This document shows positions 25,382 to 34,934 of a DNA stretch of 64,000 nucleotides, in pieces. A program made the translations under genes and the position numbers. This DNA is from Christensenella sp. UBA3792 (lineage in GTDB: Bacteria; Bacillota; Clostridia; Christensenellales; CAG-138), in the NCBI GenBank assembly GCA_002369195.1, contig DFEW01000028.1, positions 1 to 64,000 of the forward strand, written 5' to 3'. Below the pieces are notes generated by a model. The model was not told the DNA's origin. It did no database searches and saw nothing but the letters and a program-made list of their open reading frames with translations. The first letter of the stretch is position 1; each line of letters starts with the position of its first letter.

Positions 25382-25912
25382 TCATTTGGATTCCTTCGCG
25401 CCGCACGGCTTGCTGAATGCAAGGAAGATGAAATATGCGCCGCACAACAGCAGCAGCCCCGCGAACACATAATAGCGAACGGACGAAACGCGGTTGCCGT
25501 CCTCGATCAGCTGCGAAACCTCATACGGGGTCTTGTACGAATCGTAGATCGCCTCGCGGAACTCGCCGTCCTTGCGGTATATGTAGACGTAGCGCTTGAT
25601 CTTGCTTTGCGGCGGGTTCTCGACGTCTTCGTTCATGCTGACCGCCACGTCGAAGTTGTAGGAGTCATACTCCTCCTTGCCGACGTCGTAGCGCGCATAG
25701 GTGTGCAGTCCGTCTTCCGAAACATAGTAGATCGTGTAGGTGCCGTCTTCTTCCTCGCTCGCGGCGGTCGCGTAGAACGTGACCTCACCGAGGGACGTCA
25801 GGTTATCATACGTCTGCGCGCCGTTCAGATTCAGAATGCCGACGACAGCGAACGCCGCGCATGCGACGATGCAGATTCCCGCCATGATCAGCAGCAATGC
25901 CTTTCTGTTCAT
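25382..25912 (-). CDS. Two-span membrane protein of unknown function
   Basis: A 176-residue protein with membrane segments near 7-29 and 145-166 and an extracytoplasmic domain between them that is rich in Tyr and Glu (for example EEDGTYTIYYVSEDGLHTYARYDVGKEE shortened here to its character). The layout recalls DUF3592-type proteins, but I see no diagnostic motif. A promoter overlaps the mutS2 stop codon, so it may be transcribed separately. Confidence 0.72.
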   Translation of the reverse strand: MNRKALLLIMAGICIVACAAFAVVGILNLNGAQTYDNLTSLGEVTFYATAASEEEDGTYTIYYVSEDGLHTYARYDVGKEEYDSYNFDVAVSMNEDVENPPQSKIKRYVYIYRKDGEFREAIYDSYKTPYEVSQLIEDGNRVSSVRYYVFAGLLLLCGAYFIFLAFSKPCGAKESK

Positions 25913-25932
25913 AGTCCAATCCTCCGAGCGGT

Positions 25933-25961
25933 ATGATACCGCATTCTGACCGATTCGTCAA
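25933..25961 (-). promoter_or_regulatory. Promoter of the two-span membrane protein gene
   Basis: TTGACG and TATCAT on the minus strand are spaced by 17 bases; the -35 covers the last codons of mutS2. Confidence 0.7.
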
Positions 25962-28315
25962 TTCTTGAGCGTAACGACCGTAACGCCCGCGTCGCCTTCG
26001 CCGTACGCGCCGAGGCGGAAGCTCTTGACGCGCGGATGCGTCTTGAGGTATGCCTGTACGCCCGCGCGCAGCGCGCCGGTGCCCTTGCCGTGGATGATGT
26101 TGAACTCTGTGCGTCCGGTGCGGATGCAGTCGTCAATGAACGCGTCGATCTCCAGGATCGCGTCGTCCACCAGGTATCCGCGCAGGTCGAGCTCGTACTT
26201 CACGGTCTTGATGTCCTGCATAATCTCGCGTGGCTTCGTGGCAGCGCGCGAAACGGCTTTTTTCTGTTCGACGGTGCGAAGGTCGTCCAGCGGCACAAAC
26301 ACCTTGATATGCCCCGCCTGCACCTGCACCATGCCCTTTGCATCCGGTGTTTTCAGTACCGTCGCGTCGTTGTTCAAGCTTACGACATGTACCATCTGTC
26401 CGCGCGTGACGGAGGATGGGATCTCGCCTGCCGATTCGTTCGCTTCCGGTCGATCGAGCAGCTTATTGGTCGATTCGCGCAGGGCATCGCGCGAGCTTTG
26501 GATCGCGCGTTCGAGGGCTTTGGTGTCGATATTCTTGACGTTGCGCAGGTTTCGTATCAGCTCGTCCATCTCATGCTTGGTCGAGGTCACGACGGCGCGC
26601 GCCTCCTCCCTCGCCTTTTCGCGGATCAGCGCGCGATCCTCTTTGAGTTTTCTGCGCTCGTTCTCCAGTGCTTCGCGTTCCGCTTTGATGCGCTGCAGCT
26701 CTTCGGTCAGCTCGTTTGCCTGCTGTTCCGCTTTTTTGCGCTGCTCCTCTGCGCCGGATAGCACGTCCTCGAATGCGACATCCTCGTGTTTCAAATACTG
26801 CTTTGCCTGTTCGATGATCGCATCGTCGAGACCGAGTCTTCGGCTGATTTCGAACGCATTCGACTTGCCCGGAATGCCGATATAGAGACGGTACGTCGGG
26901 CAGAGCCGGTCGACGTCAAACTCCATCGATGCGTTCTGCATGCCCTCGTGCGTCAGCGCAAACGCCTTGATCTCGCTGTAATGTGTGGTTGCAAACGTCG
27001 TTGCACCCGCCATTTGCAGGTGCGACAGGATCGCCTGCGCAAGCGCCGCGCCTTCGTTCGGGTCCGTGCCCGCGCCGAGCTCGTCCAGCAACACGAGCGT
27101 GCGTTCGTCCGCTTCTTTGAGGATCCCGACGAGGTTCGTCATGTGCGCAGAGAACGTGGACAGCGACTGTTCGATCGACTGCTCGTCGCCAATGTCAGCA
27201 AAGACCTCGCGGAACACCGCGATCCGGCTGCTTTCGTCCGCCGGAATGAACATGCCCGCGCATGCCATCAGCGTGAACAAACCGACGGTTTTCAGGGTGA
27301 CCGTCTTGCCGCCGGTGTTCGGTCCGGTGACGATCAGCGTATTGTAGCCGTCACCGATCCATACCGAAATCGGCACGACCGCGTTCTTGTCGATCAGCGG
27401 ATGTCTGCCGTTCTTGATCTCGATGATGCCGTCCGTATTCAGCTGCGGACAGTATGCGCGCATATCGCGCGCCATGATCGCGCGCGCGAAGATGCAGTCG
27501 AGCGTGCCGAGCAGGAGCAGACTTTGATAGAGCTCGTCCGCATACGGCGCGATGAGCGCGGTCAGTCCGGCAAGAATGCGCTCGATTTCGCGCTTTTCCT
27601 CCGCCTGCAGCTGCTTATAGGCGTTGCCCAGCTCGACGACGGCGGTCGGTTCGACGAACACCGTCTGTCCGCTGCCGCTTTGATCGTGCACGAGACCGCC
27701 GATCTGCGCACGGTGCTCCGCCTTGACAGGAATCGCATACCGCCCGTTTCGCACGGTCACGATCGGCTCCTGCAGGTATTTCTGATACGTCGGGCTCTTG
27801 ATGAAGCTGTTCAGCTTTTCCTTGACGCGCTCCGCCGTGATGCGCATCTGGCGGCGGATCCGCGCCAGTTCCGGCGACGCATTGTCCGAAATCTCGTCCT
27901 CGGACAGAATGCAGCGCTCGATCTCCTCCTCGATCATTCGATGCGAGGACAGAGGGTTCGCAAGCCGGTGCAGCTCGCCCTCATCGTCGCCGCTCAGCAG
28001 CGTTTCGCGCGCTCTGCGGCTCGTTTTGAGGCATTGTTCGAGGTCCAGCAGTTCCTTCGGCGAGAGCGCATATGCGGCGCGCACGCGCTGCAGCGTCGAA
28101 CGCGCGTCGGGGAACGTATCGACCGGCGAGCGTCCGATCCTGCGGTACACCGCATCGGCCTCCCACGTCTGCCGCAGCAGCATTTCGGCGCGTTCGATAT
28201 CGTCGGTCGGAACGAGCGCGTCAACGAACTCGCGCCCGATGTCGGACGCCGTGTGGGTTCCGCATTGGGCGCGAATCTTATCGTATTCTAAACTCTTAAA
28301 AGCTCTTTCGTTCAT
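25958..28315 (-). CDS. mutS2: Endonuclease/ribosome-rescue ATPase MutS2
   Basis: A 785-residue MutS-family protein without the mismatch-recognition domain. Walker A GPNTGGKT is at 331-338 and Walker B LVLLDELGAGTDPN near 407-420, with the conserved STFSAHM between them. A coiled coil rich in Glu/Lys/Arg spans about 515-600. The C-terminal Smr nuclease domain (about 705-785) has LDLRGY and HGKGTGALR. MutS2 limits recombination and, in Bacillus, splits collided ribosomes. Its ATG lies one base behind the htrA stop. Confidence 0.96.
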   Translation of the reverse strand: MNERAFKSLEYDKIRAQCGTHTASDIGREFVDALVPTDDIERAEMLLRQTWEADAVYRRIGRSPVDTFPDARSTLQRVRAAYALSPKELLDLEQCLKTSRRARETLLSGDDEGELHRLANPLSSHRMIEEEIERCILSEDEISDNASPELARIRRQMRITAERVKEKLNSFIKSPTYQKYLQEPIVTVRNGRYAIPVKAEHRAQIGGLVHDQSGSGQTVFVEPTAVVELGNAYKQLQAEEKREIERILAGLTALIAPYADELYQSLLLLGTLDCIFARAIMARDMRAYCPQLNTDGIIEIKNGRHPLIDKNAVVPISVWIGDGYNTLIVTGPNTGGKTVTLKTVGLFTLMACAGMFIPADESSRIAVFREVFADIGDEQSIEQSLSTFSAHMTNLVGILKEADERTLVLLDELGAGTDPNEGAALAQAILSHLQMAGATTFATTHYSEIKAFALTHEGMQNASMEFDVDRLCPTYRLYIGIPGKSNAFEISRRLGLDDAIIEQAKQYLKHEDVAFEDVLSGAEEQRKKAEQQANELTEELQRIKAEREALENERRKLKEDRALIREKAREEARAVVTSTKHEMDELIRNLRNVKNIDTKALERAIQSSRDALRESTNKLLDRPEANESAGEIPSSVTRGQMVHVVSLNNDATVLKTPDAKGMVQVQAGHIKVFVPLDDLRTVEQKKAVSRAATKPREIMQDIKTVKYELDLRGYLVDDAILEIDAFIDDCIRTGRTEFNIIHGKGTGALRAGVQAYLKTHPRVKSFRLGAYGEGDAGVTVVTLKN

Positions 28316-28316
28316 G

Positions 28317-29777
28317 TCAGTTGATGTTGTTGAGATCGCCTACAACAACGACAATCTCAAGCGTCTGGTTGTTGCGCTCCACGGTGAACGTAATCGACTC
28401 GCCGATGGTCTTGGCACGGATCACGAGAATCATTTCGTCCTGCGTCATTTCCTTGCCGTCCAGCGCCTTGATGATGTCGCCCGCCTGAATGCCCGCGATA
28501 TCCGCCGGCCCGTTCTCGGTTACGCTGTCGACATAGATGCCCGCAGGCAATCCCTCAACCTGCGCCGCTTCCTCCGAACGCGTTGCGATCTTGACGCCGA
28601 TGCCCGGACGCGGTACCGCCCCGTCGCGAATCAGCTGATCGACGATGACCATGACGTTCTTGATCGGCAGTGCAAAGCCGATGCCCTCCGAATGCAGGGT
28701 GTTGCCGTACTCGTCCATGCCCGCAAGGAAGTATTTCGCGTTCGTCACGCCGATGACCTCGCCCCGCATGTTGATGAGCGGGCCGCCGCTGTTGCCGGGG
28801 TTGATCGCCGCATCCGTCTGCACAAACTCGTTCGTGAAGCCGTCGATGTTGATATTGCGCGCCGTTGCGCTGATGATGCCGAACGTCGCCGTGCCGTACA
28901 GCTCATCGGAATCGATCGGGTTGCCGATCGCCAGTACGAATTCACCGACGCGCAGCGCATCCGAATCCCCGATCGGAAGCGGCTTTAAGTCCTCGTGCTC
29001 GATCTTCAGCACCGCTACGTCGCTCATGACATCGCTGCCGATCAGCGTTGCTTCAAGTTCCTGACCGTCGTTTAGGATGACCGTAATCGCGCGCGCGCCT
29101 TCGATGACGTGCTGATTGGTGATGACATAGCCGTCCTCGGTGATGATGAAGCCGCTGCCGCTTGCAACCGGCATCAGCTCACGGTGCCGCGATGCGGGCT
29201 GATAATTCAGAATGCTGACGACTCCCGGCGCGCATGCTTCGATGATGTCGGGAAGACTATTCAGCGAGCTTTCGTCGAACGGCTGCGCCATGCGTTCCTG
29301 ATACGTCGGATCGCTGCTCGGCGACGGCGTCATTGCGGGAACGATGATCGACGGAGCATCGATCGTCGGCGCGGCGGTGGGCTCCGGCGTCGCGGTCGGT
29401 TCCGCCGTCGGTTCTGCGGTCGGTTCAGCCGTCGGTTCCGCTGTCGGTTCCGCTGTCGGTGCTTGCGTCGGCTCCGGCGTCGGTTCGTCGATCGCCTTGT
29501 CCGGATCGTTCGGAAGCGGCTGTACTTCGCCGACCGGCTGCTGCGCGTTCTGCGGCAGGATTGCATTGCCCACGTCGGTGCGCATGCGCTCTGCAACCGC
29601 GTCGAGCTGCTTGAGCGCGCGGTAATCGTTCGTGACCGCAAAGAACACGCCTGCGCCGAGCAGAAGCGCGATCAGAATGCAAAGTACCAGCACGAGCACG
29701 TTGCCGCCGCGTCTTGCGCGACGCACGGACGCCGTGGTTCTGTAATCGCAGGGATACGGGATAATCTTACGAGACAT
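28317..29777 (-). CDS. Membrane-anchored HtrA/DegP-type serine protease
   Basis: A 486-residue protease that should degrade misfolded proteins outside the membrane. A cytoplasmic stretch and one membrane segment (26-48) are followed by an acidic linker of repeated AEPT units (about 99-137), a trypsin-like domain with His223 (TNQHVIEG), Asp253 (SDVAVLKI) and Ser330 (NPGNSGGPL), and a PDZ domain (about 385-475). The start has GGAGG 8 bases upstream and overlaps the histidine kinase gene by 11 bases. Being coded with a two-component system resembles the CssRS-htrA and WalRK-htrC arrangements, so envelope stress control is likely. Confidence 0.95.
   Translation of the reverse strand: MSRKIIPYPCDYRTTASVRRARRGGNVLVLVLCILIALLLGAGVFFAVTNDYRALKQLDAVAERMRTDVGNAILPQNAQQPVGEVQPLPNDPDKAIDEPTPEPTQAPTAEPTAEPTAEPTAEPTAEPTATPEPTAAPTIDAPSIIVPAMTPSPSSDPTYQERMAQPFDESSLNSLPDIIEACAPGVVSILNYQPASRHRELMPVASGSGFIITEDGYVITNQHVIEGARAITVILNDGQELEATLIGSDVMSDVAVLKIEHEDLKPLPIGDSDALRVGEFVLAIGNPIDSDELYGTATFGIISATARNINIDGFTNEFVQTDAAINPGNSGGPLINMRGEVIGVTNAKYFLAGMDEYGNTLHSEGIGFALPIKNVMVIVDQLIRDGAVPRPGIGVKIATRSEEAAQVEGLPAGIYVDSVTENGPADIAGIQAGDIIKALDGKEMTQDEMILVIRAKTIGESITFTVERNNQTLEIVVVVGDLNNIN
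29395..29466 (-). repeat. 12-base coding tandem repeat in htrA
   Basis: Six units built on GTCGGTTCC plus three variable bases encode the AEPT repeats of the linker. It is a coding repeat, prone to length variation. Confidence 0.85.
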
Positions 29778-31224
29778 TGCGTTTACCTCCGTCGGAAACT
29801 CGTTTCATGGAGCTTGCACGCTCCAGCGTAAATGTAAATTGTGTGCCGCGGCCGCGCGCGCTGCGCACCGTGATCGACTGCCCGTGCTGCTCGATGATGC
29901 GCTTAACGATCGAAAGACCGAGACCGGACCCCATCTGCGGCGCGGGCGTATGCGCCTTTTCGACCTTATAGAAGCGGTCGAACACGTGCGGCACGTCCTC
30001 CTGCGGAATGCCGATGCCGTTGTCGCGCACCGTGACATAGACCGTCTTTCGCATCGAATAGGTCGAAAGCATCAGCGCGCGGCCTTTGGGCGAATACTTG
30101 ATCGCGTTGTCGATGAGGTTTCTGAGCACCTGCCCGATCTGTGCCGGATCGGCGAACACCGAGCATTGCTCCTGCGCAAAGCGCACGTCCATTTCCATTT
30201 CGTTCTCGTTGAGCCGCGCCTCGAACGTCAAAAGCGTTCTGCGGATCAGCTCGTTAATATCGAAAATCTCATAGTTGAGCTTGATCGTGCCGGACTCGAT
30301 TCTCGCAAGATCGAGCAGGTCGTTGACGAGCGTGACCATGCGGCGCGTTTCGTTCAGAACGATGTCGATATATTGCGGAAAATCCTCCTCGGGGATCGTG
30401 CCGTCCTGCATCGCCTCAAGGAAGCCCTTCATCGAGGTCAGCGGCGAGCGCAGTTCGTGCGAAACGTTTGCGACGAAACTGCGGCGCGTATCCTCGAGTC
30501 CGCGCAGCTGTTCCGCCATTTCGTTTAAGCTTCTGCCGAGCTGTGCCGCCTCATCCTTGCCGTCAACCGGAATGCGTGTCGAAAAGTCGCCGCGCGAGTA
30601 GCATTGCACCGCGTGGTTCATCTCGACAAACGGATTGATGACGCGATAGGACGTATAATACGTGATAACGCCGGTAGCGATCAGCGCGAGAATGCTGATC
30701 AAAACCGTCCACAGAATCAGTTCGATCGTGCTCTTGCGGATCGGGCTGAGATCGCCGTTCACAAGAATCAGATCGCTTTCGGGCGAATCGTCGACCGTGC
30801 AGTAGTTCGTCAGCACCTGGAACGCGCCTTTTGAAAAGTAATGCTGCATCGTGTCGCCGATCTCGTTTGCGCGTGTCGCAATGCGCGCGTATGCCGTGTC
30901 CTTCAGGGATTGTTCGGCATATGCGTTCCACCGCGCGTCGGAAAAGTACGCCCGCACCGCACCGTGCGCATCGATTCGTTCGATCAGAAGATCTCCGTCC
31001 TCCGCGATCTGCGTGATGCGCGCGCTCGCGTCGGTACCGGAGCCGGAAAGGAGCGACCGTACAACCTGCGCGTAGCGATTCAACTGTGTCCCGTACTCCC
31101 CGGTCTTTTGCGCATGCACAACAATCGTCAAAACGGCGCCGACCAGCAGCACCGCCAGTGCCACCGTCAGGCACTGCATGAACATCATGCGCGAAAAGAC
31201 GGTACGGAACCGAATCTTTCGCAT
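29767..31224 (-). CDS. Sensor histidine kinase (PhoR/WalK type)
   Basis: A 485-residue kinase with two membrane segments (about 17-37 and 167-190) around an outer sensor domain of ~130 residues, a HAMP linker (about 190-242), a HisKA domain with the phospho-acceptor His256 (NVSHELRSPLTS), and a HATPase domain with N-box LIDNAIKYSP, VRDNGIGIP and GLGLSIVKRI. It should phosphorylate the response regulator encoded just upstream. The outer domain is unclassified. Gene order regulator-kinase-htrA suggests an envelope stress circuit. Confidence 0.95.
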   Translation of the reverse strand: MRKIRFRTVFSRMMFMQCLTVALAVLLVGAVLTIVVHAQKTGEYGTQLNRYAQVVRSLLSGSGTDASARITQIAEDGDLLIERIDAHGAVRAYFSDARWNAYAEQSLKDTAYARIATRANEIGDTMQHYFSKGAFQVLTNYCTVDDSPESDLILVNGDLSPIRKSTIELILWTVLISILALIATGVITYYTSYRVINPFVEMNHAVQCYSRGDFSTRIPVDGKDEAAQLGRSLNEMAEQLRGLEDTRRSFVANVSHELRSPLTSMKGFLEAMQDGTIPEEDFPQYIDIVLNETRRMVTLVNDLLDLARIESGTIKLNYEIFDINELIRRTLLTFEARLNENEMEMDVRFAQEQCSVFADPAQIGQVLRNLIDNAIKYSPKGRALMLSTYSMRKTVYVTVRDNGIGIPQEDVPHVFDRFYKVEKAHTPAPQMGSGLGLSIVKRIIEQHGQSITVRSARGRGTQFTFTLERASSMKRVSDGGKRNVS

Positions 31225-31233
31225 AAGAAATCC

Positions 31234-31917
31234 TTAGGAATGTACGTCGAACTTATACCCGACGCCCCAAACGGTCTTGAGCTGCCACGTTTCGCGTTCG
31301 CCGAGTTTCTCGCGGATGCGCTTGACATGAACGTCGACGGTTCTGGAGTCGCCGAAAAAGTCGAATCCCCAGACCTGCTCCAGCAGCTGTTCGCGCGTGA
31401 ACACGCGTCCGCTGTGCGATGCGAGGAAATATAAAAGCTCGATTTCCTTGGGCGGCATTTCGATCTGCTCGCCGTCGAGCGTGACCGAATAGTTCTCCAG
31501 CGAGATCGTCAAATCCGGCAGCGTAATCGAACGGTCGGATTCCGCGGCGGGCGCAAAGCGGCGCAGCACCGCCTTGATGCGCGCGACGAGCTCGTTCGAG
31601 TCGAACGGCTTGGCGATATAATCGTCCGCACCGAGCTCAAGTCCTCTGACGCGTTCGCCGGTGTCGCCCTTCGCCGTCAGCATGATGACCGGCGTTGCGC
31701 TCTCCTGACGGATTTCGTGCAGGATCGACCAGCCGTCCTGACCGGGCAGCATGACGTCCAGGACGACGAGCGTCGGCTTCGTGTTGCGGAACGTCTGCAT
31801 CGCCTCGTAGCCGGTCGTGCAGGTCGCTACCGAAAAGCCCGCTTTCTTGAGATATAATTCAATGATGGCAAGGATGTTTCTGTCGTCATCGATGACCAAG
31901 ATGGTGTTGTTGTCCAT
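31234..31917 (-). CDS. OmpR/PhoB-family response regulator
   Basis: A 227-residue regulator. The receiver domain has acidic residues Asp10-Asp12, phospho-acceptor Asp54 (LVVLDVMLPG) and the LTAKGD switch lysine. The winged-helix output domain ends with LLEQVWGFDFFGDSRTVDVHVKRIREKL, typical of PhoB/WalR DNA-binding domains. The start MDNNTILV was chosen for GGAGG upstream; a start five codons earlier would run into the DUF523 stop. It pairs with the kinase that follows. Confidence 0.95.
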   Translation of the reverse strand: MDNNTILVIDDDRNILAIIELYLKKAGFSVATCTTGYEAMQTFRNTKPTLVVLDVMLPGQDGWSILHEIRQESATPVIMLTAKGDTGERVRGLELGADDYIAKPFDSNELVARIKAVLRRFAPAAESDRSITLPDLTISLENYSVTLDGEQIEMPPKEIELLYFLASHSGRVFTREQLLEQVWGFDFFGDSRTVDVHVKRIREKLGERETWQLKTVWGVGYKFDVHS

Positions 31918-31928
31918 GGATACCTCCG

Positions 31929-32342
31929 TCATTTCGATTCTACTGTGATGCCGTGCTTCATGAGCAGTTCCGCCGTCACGCCGTCGCCTTCCCTGAGCGT
32001 ACCGGAAAAGGTTCCGTCATAGACCGTTCCCTTTCCGCAGGAGGGACTGCGCGCCTTCAGGATCGCCCGCGTGCAGCCGTACAGCTGCGCAAGCCGAAGC
32101 GTTTCGTCCGCGCCGCGTTTGAACGCCTCCGTCACGTCCGCCCCCTCTTTGGTGACGACGCGCTCCCCGTCCGCCGTACGCTCCGACGGAACGCGCGGAC
32201 AAGGCAGACCGCCGAGCATTTCCGGACAAACCGGTATGCCGTTTCCGTTTCTGACGAGATCGACGATCGCATCGTCCGGAACGGTTTTGCCGTCGTATCT
32301 GCAACGATATCCGGCAAGGCAGGCGCTGACTATAATCATCAC
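31929..32342 (-). CDS. DUF523 domain protein
   Basis: A 137-residue protein with the DUF523 motifs SACLAGYRCRYDG, CPEMLGGLPCPR and ARSPSCGKG. The conserved cysteines suggest a metal or Fe-S site, but the function is not known. It leads the regulator-kinase-htrA-mutS2 operon and ends 11 bases before the regulator start. AAAGG precedes the ATG. Length is normal for the stand-alone family. Confidence 0.92.
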   Translation of the reverse strand: MMIIVSACLAGYRCRYDGKTVPDDAIVDLVRNGNGIPVCPEMLGGLPCPRVPSERTADGERVVTKEGADVTEAFKRGADETLRLAQLYGCTRAILKARSPSCGKGTVYDGTFSGTLREGDGVTAELLMKHGITVESK

Positions 32343-32367
32343 ATGTTACCTTTCTATAGGTAGATAC

Positions 32368-32396
32368 ATTTTAACATAAGATCTGCAATTTGTCTA
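32368..32396 (-). promoter_or_regulatory. Promoter of the DUF523/two-component/htrA/mutS2 operon
   Basis: TAGACA and TAAAAT on the minus strand are spaced by 17 bases, 26 bases from the start codon. Confidence 0.7.
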
Positions 32397-32459
32397 TACT
32401 TTGTTCATATTTTACAAGTCAACGGACGCGGGCAAGCCGCGTCCTGTACCGTTTTTGAT

Positions 32460-33695
32460 TCAGTTTCTGACGATCTGGAACAGATAAAATTTGAGGTAAT
32501 CCGTCTCAGGAACATTCCAAAGAATCGGATGATCCGGCGCCTGCTGCCGCTGCTCAATCTGCCGCAGCTGTACCCCAGCATCCGCCGCCGCGCGCACGAG
32601 CATCTTTTCGAACAGCTCCGTCTGCATGAAGTGGCTGCACGACGCGGTCGCAAGGTAGCCGCCGAGCGGCAGAAGCTTCAGCGCCGCCGAGTTGATCTCG
32701 CGATAGCCGCGCTCCGCGGCATTCACGGTCTTTCGCGACTTGGTAAACGCGGGCGGATCGAGGATGATCAGATCGTATGGCTTTTTGCCGGACGCGAGAA
32801 GCTCGGTTAAGAGATCGAATACGTCAGCCGTAACGAAATCCATGCGCTCCGAAAGCCCGTTGCGCGCGGCGTTCGCCTTCGCCATCTCGATCGCGGTCTC
32901 GGAAATATCGACCGCGGTCACATGCTCCGCCCCGCCCTTCGCCGCATTCAATGCGAACGAGCCGGTATGCGTGAAGCAATCGAGCACCTTCCGACCCTTA
33001 GCAATGCGCGCAAGCGCCTGCCGGTTGTACTTCTGATCGAGGAAAAACCCCGTTTTCTGTCCGTTTTCCACGTCGACAAGGTATTCGATGCCGTTCTCCG
33101 AAATCGTCGTAACCGCGCTTTCAGGCGTTTGTATGCCGGGCAGTTCAAACCAGCCCTTTCCCTGCTCCATACCCTCCAGGGCGCGGATCGCGACGTCGTT
33201 GCGCTCATAGATGCCCTTGATGTTCGCGCCGTCGGCATTCAGCACATCGACGAGGATCGGGAACAGGATCGGCTTGATGCGCTCGATGCCGATCGAAAGC
33301 GTCTGCGCAACGAGGATGTCGTTGAACCGGTCGACCGTCAGACCCGGAAACGCGTCGGCTTCGCCGAAGATCACGCGGCAGGCGCCGATGTCGTCTCCCA
33401 TGACCGCCTTGCGATAGTCCCACGCGTACTGCACGCGGCGCCTCCAGAACGATTCGTCAAATCGGTCGTTCGCATTGCGCGAAACGAGACGGATGCGGAT
33501 CTTGGAATTGCGGCTCAAAAAGCCGGTGCCGAGATACTTGCCCTTTTCGGATACCGCGTCGACGAGTGTACCGTTCTCGGCGTTTCCCTCTTCGGAGAGC
33601 ACCTCCGCCTCGTAGATCCACGGATGCCCGTTCTCGACCCATCGCGTACCCTTCTGTGTGATCGTAAACTTCGGATAGTCCCGCTGTGCTTTCAT
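32460..33695 (-). CDS. RlmI/RlmK-type class I rRNA m5C methyltransferase
   Basis: A 411-residue SAM-dependent methyltransferase. It has an N-terminal PUA domain (about 8-75, with ENGHPWIYEAEV), a central EEHEE-like region and a Rossmann domain with DCFTHTGSFALNAAKGGA (SAM site) and LIILDPPAFTKS. The active-site Cys is likely the one in TASCSHFM. RlmI methylates 23S rRNA C1962; the exact position in this organism is not shown. It lies 15 bases behind the lipoprotein phosphoesterase gene and is probably co-transcribed with it. Confidence 0.9.
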   Translation of the reverse strand: MKAQRDYPKFTITQKGTRWVENGHPWIYEAEVLSEEGNAENGTLVDAVSEKGKYLGTGFLSRNSKIRIRLVSRNANDRFDESFWRRRVQYAWDYRKAVMGDDIGACRVIFGEADAFPGLTVDRFNDILVAQTLSIGIERIKPILFPILVDVLNADGANIKGIYERNDVAIRALEGMEQGKGWFELPGIQTPESAVTTISENGIEYLVDVENGQKTGFFLDQKYNRQALARIAKGRKVLDCFTHTGSFALNAAKGGAEHVTAVDISETAIEMAKANAARNGLSERMDFVTADVFDLLTELLASGKKPYDLIILDPPAFTKSRKTVNAAERGYREINSAALKLLPLGGYLATASCSHFMQTELFEKMLVRAAADAGVQLRQIEQRQQAPDHPILWNVPETDYLKFYLFQIVRN

Positions 33696-33710
33696 ATCGT
33701 TTCCTGCCTT

Positions 33711-34751
33711 TTAAAATGCATTTTCGATCGTAAACGTCTCGATCGATTCCTTGTCATAAAAGTTATAGTCGTCCAGATACGGCGAGTACGACGTCACTTC
33801 GAGCGTGCGGCTGACCGGATCGAACGTTAAAAGCTGGCAGTATCCAGCTACATTCTGCTCGTTCTGCAGGTTGTACATCAGCGCGCGGAACACCCTGCCG
33901 TCCGGATAGGTCTTTTCCCATCTCTGCACGCCCTTATGATGCCCGCACAAAAGAAGCCGTACGTTCGGATGGCCATCAATGACATGCTTCAAAAGATACA
34001 GACCGCTCGTTGCGCTCGGTTCGCCGTTGTTGTAGAGGAACGCGTGCGTGAGGATAACCGCCGGATAGTCCGCATAGCGTTCCAGCACTTCATTGACCCA
34101 TGCGAGGCGTTTGAGATCGTCCTCCAAACCGTACTTATACCCGAACCCGACGAGCAAAAAGCCCTCCCGTTCGTACAGCTGATACCAGCATTCACCGTTT
34201 TCATACACCTGTTCTTCGCTTTTGATATCGCACAGACTGTATTTCTTGTACGGTTCGTAGCCGTGTATGACGGTATTGCGATCGCTGATGCCGGTCCCGA
34301 GATCATGGTTCCCAGCGACACAGTAGAACGGCACCTTGCCCCGAAGCGGCGCGAAAATGTCCCGCATCAGCTCCCATTCTCTGTCGAACGCATTGTTCTC
34401 CACGATATCGCCGCTGTGCAGCACGGCATAGATATTCAGCTCATCCTTCTTTTCGATCGCATAGTCTACGATCGCGGACAGCGCTTCCGAATAACCGTAT
34501 ACGTAATTCTGTGTATCGGGAATCACAACAAAGGTAAATGGCTGCGGTTCCGGCGTCGGCGTCGGTTCCTCCGTCGGCTCGACCGTGGGCGTCGCGCTCG
34601 GCGTGGGCACTGCTGTCGCCGACGGCACGGCAGTCGGTGTCGGCGTGCATTGCTGCGTGGGCGCTTCGGAAGCGATAGATTCGGGATTCGTTCCGCCTGT
34701 GCATGCGATCAGCAGCGCAAGCAGGAGTAAGATCGCAAAATGTCGTTTCAT
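33711..34751 (-). CDS. Lipoprotein calcineurin-like metallophosphoesterase
   Basis: A 346-residue lipoprotein. The signal MKRHFAILLLLALLIAC has a lipobox ending at Cys17. A Thr/Pro/Glu linker (about 30-68) leads to the phosphoesterase domain: VVIPDTQNY, LHSGDIVENN, CVAGNHDLG, LTHAFLYNN and LLLCGHHKG, giving the two-metal site. It acts outside the membrane on an unknown phosphoester, possibly wall-derived. GGGGAG precedes the ATG at 34751; the frame is open further upstream but without signal or site. It has its own promoter. Confidence 0.9.
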   Translation of the reverse strand: MKRHFAILLLLALLIACTGGTNPESIASEAPTQQCTPTPTAVPSATAVPTPSATPTVEPTEEPTPTPEPQPFTFVVIPDTQNYVYGYSEALSAIVDYAIEKKDELNIYAVLHSGDIVENNAFDREWELMRDIFAPLRGKVPFYCVAGNHDLGTGISDRNTVIHGYEPYKKYSLCDIKSEEQVYENGECWYQLYEREGFLLVGFGYKYGLEDDLKRLAWVNEVLERYADYPAVILTHAFLYNNGEPSATSGLYLLKHVIDGHPNVRLLLCGHHKGVQRWEKTYPDGRVFRALMYNLQNEQNVAGYCQLLTFDPVSRTLEVTSYSPYLDDYNFYDKESIETFTIENAF

Positions 34752-34778
34752 GGCATTCTCCCCGGACGATGTTAAAAT

Positions 34779-34807
34779 ATTATACCATACACGTATGTAA
34801 GAATCAA
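34779..34807 (-). promoter_or_regulatory. Promoter of the lipoprotein phosphoesterase
   Basis: TTGATT and TATAAT on the minus strand are separated by 17 bases, 27 bases from the start codon. Confidence 0.8.
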
Positions 34808-34894
34808 GAAAGATCGGGGCGTTACCGCGAAGAAGTGCAAGCACATACGATTGCAGCAGGCAGCAGTATTTACCCGGCAGGGCAAGCATTATTC

Positions 34895-34934
34895 AAAAAA
34901 ACGCCTTTTGTCGGTAGACAAAAGACGTTTTTAT
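34895..34934 (-). terminator. Terminator of the seven-tRNA operon
   Basis: On the minus strand a long stem (AAAAACG-CTTTTGTC with GACAAAAG-CGTTTTT, one small bulge) runs into a T tract directly behind tRNA-Leu(CAG). Confidence 0.88.

Noticed and set aside
26786-28291. A 501-codon plus-strand frame within mutS2
   Set aside because: It is antisense to conserved MutS2 motifs and composed mainly of Arg, Asp and Val.
32424-32444. Terminator behind the rRNA methyltransferase
   Set aside because: GGACGCGG/CCGCGTCC forms a stem but no T-run follows on the minus strand.
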